A stretch of DNA of 64,000 bases from assembly GCA_033297075.1 (NCBI GenBank), contig MU858051.1:1-64000 (forward strand), read 5' to 3'. The position numbers were made by a program, and so were the translations under genes. Below are positions 23,460-33,310 of this stretch, piece after piece. The stretch is from Rhypophila decipiens (Eukaryota; Ascomycota; Sordariomycetes; Sordariales; Naviculisporaceae). Each line of letters begins with the position of its first letter. Position 1 is the stretch's first letter. The notes under the pieces were generated by a model. It was not told the origin of the DNA and did no database searches. It saw only the letters and a list, made by a program, of their open reading frames with translations.

Positions 23460-26400
23460 TGCGTAGACGGGAAGACACAAGCAAAGATGGAGTTGTAAGG
23501 GTGCGTCTGGAGCTCCAGGGAAATTATACTGAAGTCTCCGGTTCCATCAACCCAGACTTATAGTTCCCAAACCCTCGGAAGCTTGACGTGCGTACAAGCG
23601 GGGTTGCCAGTGGACGAGTCCGGGTAACAGTCCATAAGTCGGGATTCAGACCCATTCCCATATCCTATTATGCATGACACAGTATGTGATGTCTAGGAGC
23701 TCATTGGCACGTTTCGCTCGAGTGTGTCGCTTGCAGGATGGTGGTTTGGCGGTATGGCGGCATTGAGGGGATGGTGATTGTACCTACTAGAACTTTGCAG
23801 AGCCGCAAGATTCGGATAGTCTGTCACCCCCGCGTCTTTGGACAGCTTCTGTCTCTCTCGTCTTTCCTTCGCTTGCAGCTGCCCACCAGACCTGGATTCT
23901 CTCATTGCCGGTCCGTGGGTGCCCGCTATGGTAATGGGTTGGGTCGAGACAGACCGCTCTGCAGCCCAAGATGGCGAATGCCAAGTCGATTTCCATTGCT
24001 CTTGGACTGACTGATCGAGAGTTCCAGGTGGCTCTCCAGATGTGGGAGATCTGTAGCGCTCGACCGAGCCTATGTGTCTTCGCCCGGAACGGTCTCACTT
24101 CGCAACCCTTGGACATATTAAAGCATCAACCCGACATTGTATGGTTGACGAGTTTGCGAATATTATAGATCGCTCAACCTTTGGAGATCTCGTTTATATA
24201 TGCTCCGCCCCGATAGATCTGATGCAGCAAGCAGAACACAGGGAGAAGAACCCTAGTGGCTGTTGCCCCTTGAACCCGCATGGAAAGGGACCATCAGGCC
24301 AAATTCCAAATTCCTTTTCTGATATATGGAAGATGTTCATCACAAGAGCCTCCTCGTGTTCAGATATGCTTAGATCGACGTCTTGCGATGGTCAAATCTG
24401 CTGGTGACCTCGACGCTGCATGTTGTTGATGAAGCCGGGACCCATCCCTTTTGGCAAGTGCCGTCCTGGGACTCGCCAGATGCTCAGTCTGAAATCGCAA
24501 GAATGTTGCTTTGTGTTCCGAAGCAACTCACGACTCAAAAAAAACACATGTGGTCATGCTGGCTACTGTGTATGCACTTGCATAGGAAATGCGGTGAAGC
24601 GCTGCTTCAGTCGGGCCAGTATCAATCTCCTTTTTGGTGACAGCAAACGGGGATGCCGACTTTGATTCCCAAGACCATGCCGCGACTACCGAAGGCGCAA
24701 ACCTTGACGATTGTCGCTAGCATCCGAACCCGGCATTTCGAAGCTCCAGATTCTCGTCAGCCCACCCATCTGCATCGTCAGTAAAAGGACAATGCAGATG
24801 ATTGGGCCAGCAAATAGGTTCCATGAAGCCGACGCCTCCCCCGCGTTTGTCAGTAAATTGGGAGAAAGACAGAGACAAACAGAAATCAGAAACCAGCCAC
24901 GCGAACTCCAACTTTGCGTCGCGATGGCAAGCTCTGGAAGGCCCATATTGGTTGCTTCGGGCCGCGCGCAGGGGGCCGCGGGATGGCTTGGCTGCTCAAA
25001 ATGGTCCTCGACGAGTGCCAGACCACCAAAGTCCCGGATTGATATGAAGCCAGTGTGGCAGCAATGGGAAGGTGTGTATGCATATACCCAAACCAAACCA
25101 CTTGCGCAAGCGCAGGCGGATCGGCAGTGGTTGCATCGAGCCCATTCTCTAGAATCCGGGATATTTGTCTCCATGCGCGCGCAGTTCCACGGCGAATAAT
25201 AAAGAAGCCGTCTGGAAGCTCAAGTAACCGTCTCTATGCATGAGTTAGCTGTGCATTCTATCAACAGTTCCAGTGGTATAGCAGATTGTTGGATATGCAG
25301 TTTCCCGCCAAGGTCGGGTTTGCATGTGTCTTATTGACGCGGCTGAGAGAACAACCCCAGATTGGGATTTGCTCCCATGACGAGTTCGTTTAGGGAGTGG
25401 CATGCGTTCTGGGACTTCCGAAAGTTGCAAGATACGTCGACTGGGGAAGGTGATGGAGGAGTGACGGTCCAGAGCAGAAGAACAGCTACGGACTTGGGAA
25501 GCCCGGAGAGTGAACATCGAATATTTGAACTTTATGCTTCCGACCTTTGACTGTTCTTAACCCCTCGAGGTCTTATTAGACATCCTGGTTGGGGCTCGTG
25601 AAGAAATGTGCACTTGCCCTCCTGACTTCGAACTGGTGTCAGCAGGACAAGGCGGTGTGCGGACCGCTGCGATAAGTGTCAAGTCCACAGACTCCACACC
25701 AGTGGGCAAGGCTTATCGGACCTCCGCCGGTAATTACAAGGATTCATTACGGAAACTTGTGCCTTTAATTGGCGTTCGATACAGGCTGTAAATACCAGTT
25801 ACCGATATGGTGCTCATGTCTCACGATGACGTCGTTCTTCACACCGATTCATTCCAGCCACGACCGGTGGGATCTCCTGTCTCCGCGGTTAAAATGAGCA
25901 AGAACATAACCAGAAGGTCCGGGGAGCAGTTATAAAATTATTTATTTTCACTACGATCGTAGAGATCCATTGGACATCCAATCGGTGCTCGTCGGCCGGG
26001 GCACTCCGTATGTACGGGGGGCACCTGACTCCTCTTGGTCAGCGAATGAGGGTGTTCCTAGCCCAACAGGTGCGAAGGGCTCGCTGACGCCAACCTGCCC
26101 ACTCCTGACCACGAGAGTCTCTTGACGGTGGATCACACTTTGAGGCAATGCGCAAATGATATCAAGCCGGCGCTCACTGTAGGGAGCACTGAGACTCGTA
26201 ATCTCTAGTGGAAGGACTATCCTGCGGTATACCGCACGGGACCAGGACAAAGACAACAAAGCCCCCGTCTGCCTTCCACACAGCCACGGGTGCCCTTTTC
26301 TTCACCTTACAACTTGCACACATGTTGCTCGGGTCCCAAGGCTAGGATAATCTTCAAGACACCATCACCATCATCTAGTTTGTCCTTGTGTTCTTTCCAT

Positions 26401-26759
26401 TAAAACTGGCCCCACTGCATCGTCGTATCGCAATGCGGTATCGTTCAGTTCTCACGATTAGACAAGCATCAATCTCCACATCACGAAGGCGGGGTGGTGC
26501 ATTACATTGATGCTAGGTAAACCATCCAACCAGCCCAACCAGCCACCCCTCTCGAGAAGTCGCGGGGTCCCTTTCAGTTCGCAGAGCCAGCTGTCACCAA
26601 TAAGCAGGTGCAGCCACGGGCCCTTCCACACCGATCCTCACTCCAGTCTGTAACTACCAATCGACAACACTCCTTAGACGAGCCGCTCTCGCGACATCTC
26701 TTATTTCTTTTTCCGCTCCTCTCCTATCTTACTACGGGTTGGCATCTTGACTTTTTGCT
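23460..26759. other. intergenic, possible eroded or cryptic coding DNA
   Basis: Over 3 kb has no confidently supported gene. Antisense pairs of 100-160-codon frames occur around 23.7-24.4 kb and 24.7-25.2 kb; none shows a known domain. The best candidate, 23693-24094 minus, is listed separately. The stretch before 26760 should include the promoter of the next plus-strand gene. Confidence 0.45.
23693..24094 (-). other. possible unannotated exon
   Basis: The minus strand is open for 133 codons ending at a stop at 23693-23695, preceded by an in-frame TGA at 24095-24097. The only ATGs are internal. The translated composition is that of a disordered fungal protein (Ser, Pro, Gln, Glu, Arg-rich; for example QAKERRERQKLSKDAGVTDY). 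Two other long frames overlap it, so the open frame may simply reflect local base composition. If real, it would be a terminal exon joined to an upstream exon I could not locate. Confidence 0.25.
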
Positions 26760-28136
26760 ATGGCCTCTTCGGACTCGCAACCGCCATCCCGAGAATGGCT
26801 GAGTGGAGGGGCATCGGAGATGGCGGCGCGCTCAGACACACCCTCTCCTCAACGCCGGAACGATGGTCAGTTCCCTTTCCCGGGAATCCCTATTATCAAC
26901 CCGGACTCCGTACTGACAGAAGCAGAGTCATGGGTCGAGATATCTTCACAGCCGTCATCGTCGTCATTGTCCTCGATTGGGGATGATATCGTGACCACAG
27001 GTCTTCGAGTGCGCGCCAACCACCAATCTTACCCACCGAGGCGGAGGCGTTCATCACAGCAAACAGCTATGCCGGCTTCCTATTTCGTGAATCAGCCTGC
27101 GGTAAACGCCGGAACCAGTAGCCAGGAGGAATATGAAGAGACTGAGAGCGAGGAGGACAGAGTCATGACAAGTTCGACCGAGCAAGTACGGCCATCGATC
27201 AACCTGACTCGCCAGCAAACCGCATATAGGACCGTCATCGACAACGACACAGATTCGGACGACGATGTCGATGAAAATGCAACCGCTCTTGGACGCCCGA
27301 CCACATCGACGACTTTCCGGCCCCAACCCAACGCCTTCTCACACCCCCCGTCGCACCTAACCCATCGGCACTCCACCGGCTCCGCATATCCCTACCGCTC
27401 ATCCATGCCCTCCCGGTCGCACGCACGGCCCCACCGCAGTCCTAACTTTATGTCTCCGGCATACCAAGCAGACAACGATGCTGCATTACGTGCCTCGCTT
27501 ACCACCCTTCTATCCTGTGCAGCGGCTGCCCGCGGTCTTCCAAAGAAAGACGAAACACGCAACGGACCGAGTGCGCCGGCCGGGGTGGTGCCAAGCTCAC
27601 AACCCATGGGACTCCGGCTTGTTCCCGAATCGGAGCTTATCAGCGAGTCTCCACCCCCGCCTTCTAGTGGGGTTCCGGGTCCGGCCAAGATTCACCAACA
27701 AACCGCCTCCAACTCCAGTGCTCCAAGCCCACTGTCATCGCCCTCGAGCCGTGACAAAGAGCTAAATGTACCTACCGTAGAGCGGGGCAAACGTGTGGCT
27801 GCGACACAGAGCAAGGCCCCGCGGGCAATCAAGAAGAAGAGAACATCAGCCTCCGGACTAACCGACAGCGATACGGGATCATTAATAAGCCCGACATTGC
27901 TGACATGGGTTGTCAGTGCAGGGGTGGTGGTGCTGGTCTCTGTTGTGGGCTTTGGTGCTGGCTATGTGATCGGACGTGAGGTTGGCCGGCAGGAAGGTGC
28001 GGCCTCCCTCGGACTGACGGGAACGGCTTCCCCAGCTAATTCAGCTAGCTGTGGCCGGGAGATTGTCCGGAACACCTCGACCGGAACGTTAAGGAGATTC
28101 CGATGGGGTTCGGTCGGGAAGAGTATCACGGCTTGA
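26760..28136 (+). CDS. membrane protein with C-terminal transmembrane helix, unknown family
   Basis: This is an intronless 458-aa frame starting at ATG 26760 (MASSDSQPPSREWLSGG). The first 370 residues are mostly disordered: Ser/Pro-rich, with an acidic stretch (SQEEYEETESEED) and a second one (DNDTDSDDDVDE). A probably structured segment YQADNDAALRASLTTLLSCA occurs in the middle. A basic patch (APRAIKKKRTS) precedes one hydrophobic helix at about residues 380-402, followed by the glycine-spaced motif GAGYVIGREVGRQEG. The single helix close to the C terminus with a cytosolic-type N-terminal region suggests an internal-membrane anchor, but the organelle is not evident. I recognise no named family. 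Confidence 0.75.
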   Translation: MASSDSQPPSREWLSGGASEMAARSDTPSPQRRNDGQFPFPGIPIINPDSVLTEAESWVEISSQPSSSSLSSIGDDIVTTGLRVRANHQSYPPRRRRSSQQTAMPASYFVNQPAVNAGTSSQEEYEETESEEDRVMTSSTEQVRPSINLTRQQTAYRTVIDNDTDSDDDVDENATALGRPTTSTTFRPQPNAFSHPPSHLTHRHSTGSAYPYRSSMPSRSHARPHRSPNFMSPAYQADNDAALRASLTTLLSCAAAARGLPKKDETRNGPSAPAGVVPSSQPMGLRLVPESELISESPPPPSSGVPGPAKIHQQTASNSSAPSPLSSPSSRDKELNVPTVERGKRVAATQSKAPRAIKKKRTSASGLTDSDTGSLISPTLLTWVVSAGVVVLVSVVGFGAGYVIGREVGRQEGAASLGLTGTASPANSASCGREIVRNTSTGTLRRFRWGSVGKSITA

Positions 28137-28756
28137 GTGTCCTTAACAGCGGGACAATGCATATGGATCATATACGAAACACATGAATCATGGTCTGGGG
28201 GAGGAGTTTTTGATTTGATGAACGCATCTGGTTTTCTTTTGTTTATTCCATTTTGGGTTCCGGTACGAAGATTTTGATGCCCTCTTTGATGAATGTAACG
28301 GGATATGTGCATGGAGAGGGGAATCGTCGGACCCGCGCGCCTTGTATTTTCCTTTGGTTTATGGATTTGAGCATGTCTTGGGGACCCTCAGCTAGATATA
28401 CCAGCAGCAGCAGACAGGGTCGGTAGAAAATATTCCTAATTAAACATGCACGACTTTGGATATCTCGCAAGCAACTACAAGAGTGAGATGGAAGCAAGAC
28501 AGTCCTGTCTCAAATTCTTCATGGGAGCCAGCAGGAAAATGGATATTAAAAAGGGGCACGTCGGCCACATATACCCCATAGCAGAACTTCCGTGCAAATC
28601 CCGGTCCTTAAACCACACCGTGATCGATTACATAGATTCGGAGAGGTTATACAGTCTCCACCGATATTTGTTTGATGGTCTGTTCGACTTCTTGTCCCCT
28701 CCCTGTCGTCCTAAGCTTTGGTCGCTGCACTCCCTGACAAACGCTGAGCTCCCGGG
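28137..28756. other. convergent intergenic region
   Basis: Shared 3' flank of two convergent genes. No gene or repeat seen. Confidence 0.5.
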
Positions 28757-29437
28757 TTAGAGGTGTAAGCCCCCTTCTGAATCCTCATCGCCGTCGTCAA
28801 GTGACCGTAATTGCTCCTCCATTCTTCGCCTCAGTTCCTCGTCACTTATTGAGCCGCCGGTTCTCGGAGCTGCTGATGTAGACGTCTGCCCGGGACCACT
28901 GTCCATTGTGATCTGCCCATTGCGTATTACACCGGTTTGGAAGGTCCCGTCTGTCCAGGGATTCGATCCCGTTGTCGTGTCGTTATCGGTGTTGGTGTGA
29001 TCGCCGTTTACTCCATTCACTGTCGTCCCATTTGTTGCGGGGGTCTCGTTCTCTGCCTGTGCTGGAGCCCGCGCGGCGGCGGCAGCAGCGTCTGCCTCCT
29101 CTTTGCTCTGGAACTCTGACCAGCTGAAGCCACGGTTTTCGACCTCGGCCCTTACGAGGCGGATACGCTCCTGCATGCGCTCGATTACTTGTTCGTTTTC
29201 CTTGATGGCCTCGACGCAGTCTGGGTCTGGCTGGCCTTGGGATGGTGTTGAATCTTGGGATATGGAGACGGGGACTTCGCGGCCTTCAGCGTATGGCCGG
29301 AGTTGCTCGTTGGAGTAGTCGAGGTGCGCTATGCTGTTTCGTAGTTCGAGGACCTTGAGGTGCAGGCTGGAGAGGGAGAGATCTTTGAGCGCTTCGGCGA
29401 ATCGCGCTGGCGTGATGGGGATGCTTTCGGACGACAT
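28757..29437 (-). CDS. Tma17/Adc17-like proteasome assembly chaperone
   Basis: A 226-aa intronless frame. The N-terminal half has the pattern of yeast Tma17/Adc17: PITPARFAEALKDLSLSSLH, then LRNSIAHLDYSNEQLRPY, then a second helix AIKENEQVIERMQERIRLVR, followed by a low-complexity Ala/Thr/Asn linker. In yeast this chaperone promotes pairing of Rpt6 and Rpt3 during base assembly of the 26S proteasome and is induced by stress. The fungal protein is longer than yeast Tma17 (150 aa) because of a C-terminal extension ending in an acidic region with SDEELRRRMEEQLRSLDDGD. The match rests on remembered motif spacing, not a search. It is divergent from the Pcp1 gene. Confidence 0.6.
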   Translation of the reverse strand: MSSESIPITPARFAEALKDLSLSSLHLKVLELRNSIAHLDYSNEQLRPYAEGREVPVSISQDSTPSQGQPDPDCVEAIKENEQVIERMQERIRLVRAEVENRGFSWSEFQSKEEADAAAAAARAPAQAENETPATNGTTVNGVNGDHTNTDNDTTTGSNPWTDGTFQTGVIRNGQITMDSGPGQTSTSAAPRTGGSISDEELRRRMEEQLRSLDDGDEDSEGGLHL

Positions 29438-29956
29438 GGTTTCTCAATTTGTCGTTGTCTTGTTGAGAGGTTTCTGTAGTAGATTGTGTTTCCTTGTCTG
29501 CTTATAGGTGTTTAACTCTGTTTCGTGTCGTTGGTGTTCGATGTCACGTTGGTTTTGGTGAAAGAAAATCGTGGACCGAGTTTATGCTTCTGCCCCTCAG
29601 CTGTCATAAGCTCAAAGTTGCCTGCGGGAGCTTCAACCTTCACGCCCCTCACTGTGGGGCCTCCCGCACCCTGGCCTTCCCTGGTACCATGCGGGCCAAT
29701 AGGAGTGCACCGGCTGGCGGGCAACTGCATCATCGGCATTCCTGACAGGCGGGCCCATCAAAAGTCAATTTTGATACACGCGGGTTGTTTTTTAGACCTT
29801 GCAGCAATTGGCGTCGATCCGACAGAGCCTCGAACAAATCTGACGACCGCCCAGGACGCGACCAGACCTCGCCCTACCATCCTTCTGGGCCTTGGATGGA
29901 ATAATTATAAGAAGGCGCGAATAGCGCAACGCCGGTGCTCCATCCGCTCAGCAAGG
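29438..29956. promoter_or_regulatory. shared promoter region between Tma17-like and Pcp1 genes
   Basis: The two start codons are 519 bp apart and point away from each other, so both promoters must lie here. The plus frame of the rhomboid gene stays open back to 29525 but has no in-frame ATG before 29957, so this is not extra coding sequence. Confidence 0.5.
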
Positions 29957-31681
29957 ATGAACAATCCTCTGGGTATCAACGCCTTGAGGTCGAGCGCCCA
30001 GGTCTTCGTCCGGTCCTGCTCGAAGCCATGCGGCGGACTATCATTGCTTAATAACTCGCCTGCTCGGTGCTTTTCGTTTCTGCCAAACCTCCAGTCACCC
30101 CAGCTCACCCCAAGCTTCCCTCCCAGTCCTTTAACTTCCTTCAGAAAATGTCGACCCGTCTACCAATGGCGCCCATCCGGCTTGCGAACGCTAAAGCTGC
30201 TCAATACTGTGATTATCCATTATGTCGATCTACCGCCAAACTACAAAGATGAGGAGGGCCTGCAGTTTCTGCGACGCGACTTGGACGCCAAAGACGTCAT
30301 TGCTATATTCGGGCCTGGCATGACCACACTTGCTGCGAACAAGTTGCTAAGGATCCTACACGGGCGTCGTGTTGCGGGAACACTGGATGACCCGACGGTC
30401 CAGATCAATACCCGATCATTCTCCAGGGGGGAGATAAAACTCGCGCTGGACTACCTCCGGAAAAACATTCCCGTGGACGAGATAGCCAACGCTGGTCTAA
30501 GGGCCGAGGATGAGCTTGCGGCCTTGGAAGGAGAAAAAGTCGAAGAAGACGCCGAAGAATTCAAACCGGGAAAGCGGATGCCGAGGTTATACAAGCCCTT
30601 CGAAAAGACTGAAGAAGCAAAGAAACCGACGGTTTACGGCGAGTCGGTATTCGAAAAAATCCGCGCCAGGAATATGGCGAGAATCGAAGAGGAGATGCGA
30701 CAAAAAGAGGAAGAGGAGCGTCAAAAAGAAGAGGAGCTGGCAAAGCTGACGCCGGGAGAATTGGCCAAGATTGACAAGGCGAAAACGCGCCAGGTCAGCC
30801 CTCGAATGCAGGAATATATCAAGAAGGCCACGTCGGATCTCGAAGCGCCGCCAGAGATGAAAAGCTGGGAGCGTATCCTTCCTTCTGCTGTGGCGGTGCT
30901 GCTGGGGATTGGGTTTCTCGTGGCCTATGCTGAGTACTATCGCCCTCCCAAGCGGGCAGAGAGGCTCTGGCCTGATATCCCCCCCGCTGCGGCCACTGTT
31001 CTCGGCCTGGCAATGTTGAACCTTGTCGTGTTTGCCTTCTGGAGAACCCCACCGCTGTGGGGGTTCCTGAATCGATACTTTCTCATCGTGCCGGCCACGC
31101 CTAAGCCTTTCAGTCTCTTTGGGGCCATGTTCTCACATCAGGCCCTCTTCAACCATCTTCTACCGAATCTCACAATGCTATGGTTCTTTGGAACCGCTCT
31201 TCACGATGACGTTGGACGCGGCAATTTTCTCTCAACATACCTTGGGACTGGTGCCCTGAGCGCGTTGGTGTCCATGTCTGTTTACGTGCTGAGAGGCCAC
31301 CTTCACGTGTCGATGTGTGGTGCCTCTGGCGCTCTCTACGGGATCGGTGCTGCATACTTTTGGCTGCACCGGTTTGAGGATTTCAGGATCTTTGGCCTGC
31401 CCCCTGAGCCCATGAACGGCGTGCCGGGGTTGGCATTTCTCGGCCTGGGTGTCGGAATTAACATCATTGGCCTCTTCCGACTGTCCGTTCACAATATAGA
31501 TGTCATTGCGCATCTCTCGGGTGCTGCTTTTGGCGTACTGGCAGGACATTTCATGGAGAAAAAGCTGAAGGCTAAGAAGGAGCTGATGCAGAAGAAGGCA
31601 CAGATCGAGGGGGCTATTCCGAGCCCAGTTCCAGTAGACCAAGGGCTTGTTCAGAAGGTTGCCCCTGAGAAGACAGCTTGA
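29957..31681 (+). CDS. pcp1: mitochondrial rhomboid protease Pcp1/PARL
   Basis: This is an intronless 574-aa protein. The inner-membrane rhomboid protease cleaves the dynamin-like GTPase Mgm1 and cytochrome c peroxidase in yeast. The N terminus (MNNPLGINALRSSAQVFVRS...) is basic and acidic-poor, fitting a presequence. A charged region follows with a Glu/Lys/Arg-rich coiled coil (around residues 230-270), then a leader helix ILPSAVAVLLGIGFLVAYAE and the six-helix core. The catalytic serine lies in CGASGALYG (Ser457) and the histidine in DVIAHLSGAAFG (His519). HQALFNHLLPNLTMLWFFG is the typical rhomboid HxxxxHxxxN motif. ATG 29957 is the first in-frame ATG. Confidence 0.93.
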   Translation: MNNPLGINALRSSAQVFVRSCSKPCGGLSLLNNSPARCFSFLPNLQSPQLTPSFPPSPLTSFRKCRPVYQWRPSGLRTLKLLNTVIIHYVDLPPNYKDEEGLQFLRRDLDAKDVIAIFGPGMTTLAANKLLRILHGRRVAGTLDDPTVQINTRSFSRGEIKLALDYLRKNIPVDEIANAGLRAEDELAALEGEKVEEDAEEFKPGKRMPRLYKPFEKTEEAKKPTVYGESVFEKIRARNMARIEEEMRQKEEEERQKEEELAKLTPGELAKIDKAKTRQVSPRMQEYIKKATSDLEAPPEMKSWERILPSAVAVLLGIGFLVAYAEYYRPPKRAERLWPDIPPAAATVLGLAMLNLVVFAFWRTPPLWGFLNRYFLIVPATPKPFSLFGAMFSHQALFNHLLPNLTMLWFFGTALHDDVGRGNFLSTYLGTGALSALVSMSVYVLRGHLHVSMCGASGALYGIGAAYFWLHRFEDFRIFGLPPEPMNGVPGLAFLGLGVGINIIGLFRLSVHNIDVIAHLSGAAFGVLAGHFMEKKLKAKKELMQKKAQIEGAIPSPVPVDQGLVQKVAPEKTA

Positions 31682-33310
31682 ATCTAGATGGGAGGCATGA
31701 GTTAGAAACCTGAGCATTGACTAGCCAGTAGAGCTGTGTAGCTGCTGGAACATACATCCCAGCCTCTAGCTGTGTATATATATATATATATATATATGTG
31801 TATCAATCTGTACTTTATTCCAGTTTGGTGTACACAGCAGTACACCTCAAATCTTCTTTTTTAACTATAATAGATGTATTAGAGGCACATTAAGGCGGCT
31901 TGCCAGGCACTGCAGTTCGACTCCTTGCTCTGGATACTGCGTATATGTATACAGATATTATACGCCTGCAAGGTATTGGTGACCTCTTGCGCAATGTCAA
32001 GTTTAGGCTTGCCTCCAAATTGCTCGAGATAGAAACGGCATGCATCATGTTTTCAGTGCCCGTTCAGGTTGTCTCGGGCGGTGAGTAGCTCAACATAGCC
32101 CTATGCCGAACATCCGATCTTATCGCAGGTTAAAGTCTTCGAAACGACCAAGAGCCAACAGCGCCAAGGAGGATTGTTGAAACCCAACTCCAAAGATCTT
32201 AGGACCGCCGGTTTCCCCCTCTTCCCAGGAAAGTGCCGGTCTAAGCGAATATTTTACCACCTGAAAGAAGTATCAAGACCACTTGACAATCACAAGACTT
32301 TTCAGACTCCATTTTCGCAAAGTCGACCTTTTCAAGATGGTTCGTTCCACAGTTCCTCTTAGGGCTGTTTTGTTTCCCCCCCACTGGATAATGCCAAGCA
32401 TATTGTCTGCAACCCTACGCTCGACAAGGATCAAGATGGTAACCCAAACCTGTAAAATGATTGGCTGAACTCGGTAAAATCGCAATGCGCCAGGAAAAAA
32501 GCGGGAAAGGCGGGTTTCTTGAATCTTGGTGGGATGAGATGACGATGTTGGTTGCTGCTGACGCAACAGCAAGCTACCCTGCTTTGCGGTAAGAGTCGCA
32601 TGGGACGGGAAAGGGGAGCTGAAAGAAATACAAGACGAAATAAATATGAGGTCCCTATATGCAGGCCTCCGGCACGTTGCTGACGTCGGCCGATCAGACT
32701 TGATAGTCCCCCAGTTTAAATCAAGAAGGGGAATAGAATAGACAATAAACATCGAGCTCGATAAACATGTCCAGAAAGGGGAACAAAACGGGGCTAATAT
32801 AAACATGATTCTCGTCGATGGTTGCCCCAAGAGATGGTGATAGGAAAGCCGATGGTTTAGCGTCTCCTTTTCCAGCTTGGCGGGCTTCCTCAATCCGCCA
32901 TCCTCACCCACCTTGTCTGAGGTTGCCGTAATTTCCTTTTTCAGCTCGTTTTTGTTTTGTGTCCCTCTTTTTCTCCATACCAGGTTGCTTGCCAGAATCT
33001 CTTCACCCGACCTGAGTTCTTCTTGCTACACCGGCCCTGACTGAGCATTGGTACACAGGTCTTCCTTGGTGATCGTCGTTCCCATTGGCATGTTGTGATA
33101 CCCAGAACGGTTACTCGCTTGCGGTAGTACGCTCATTTCACCTTGGAACAAAGGTTTTGCGCCAACTGCTGCCCCTCACTCACTTCTTGCTCGACAATCT
33201 TGGGAACGTGATTTCTGCTTCTTCAAGATCGCGGGGATAAAGAGAATTATCCAACAAGAAATTGCCCAGCCAAGCTCCCCGAAGCAGCCAGAGCGAGAAC
33301 CCCGGGCACC
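31682..33310. other. intergenic, leader of the PhoD-like gene
   Basis: The (TA)11 tract lies near the left end and a T/C-rich promoter or leader precedes 33311. The 212-codon minus frame at 32273-32911 starts at a non-supported position, is hydrophobic in patches and has no family motif. No RNA gene seen. Confidence 0.5.
31775..31796 (+). repeat. (TA)11 microsatellite
   Basis: Eleven TA units in the 3' flank of the rhomboid gene, about 95 bp after its stop codon. Confidence 0.95.

Noticed and set aside
24072..24407. 112-codon plus-strand frame
   Set aside because: Looks protein-like in places, but the opposite strand does as well; no splice context or family motif decides for it.
24686..25199. 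Antisense pair of 162-codon frames
   Set aside because: Both are high in Cys/Trp or irregular in composition, neither has a recognisable domain, and they mirror each other; likely base-composition effects.
29525..29956. Upstream extension of the rhomboid protease frame
   Set aside because: No in-frame ATG; the presequence-like N terminus begins at 29957.
32273..32911. 212-codon minus-strand frame
   Set aside because: Lies in the leader of the PhoD-like gene, has no motif and mixed hydrophobic composition; probably chance.
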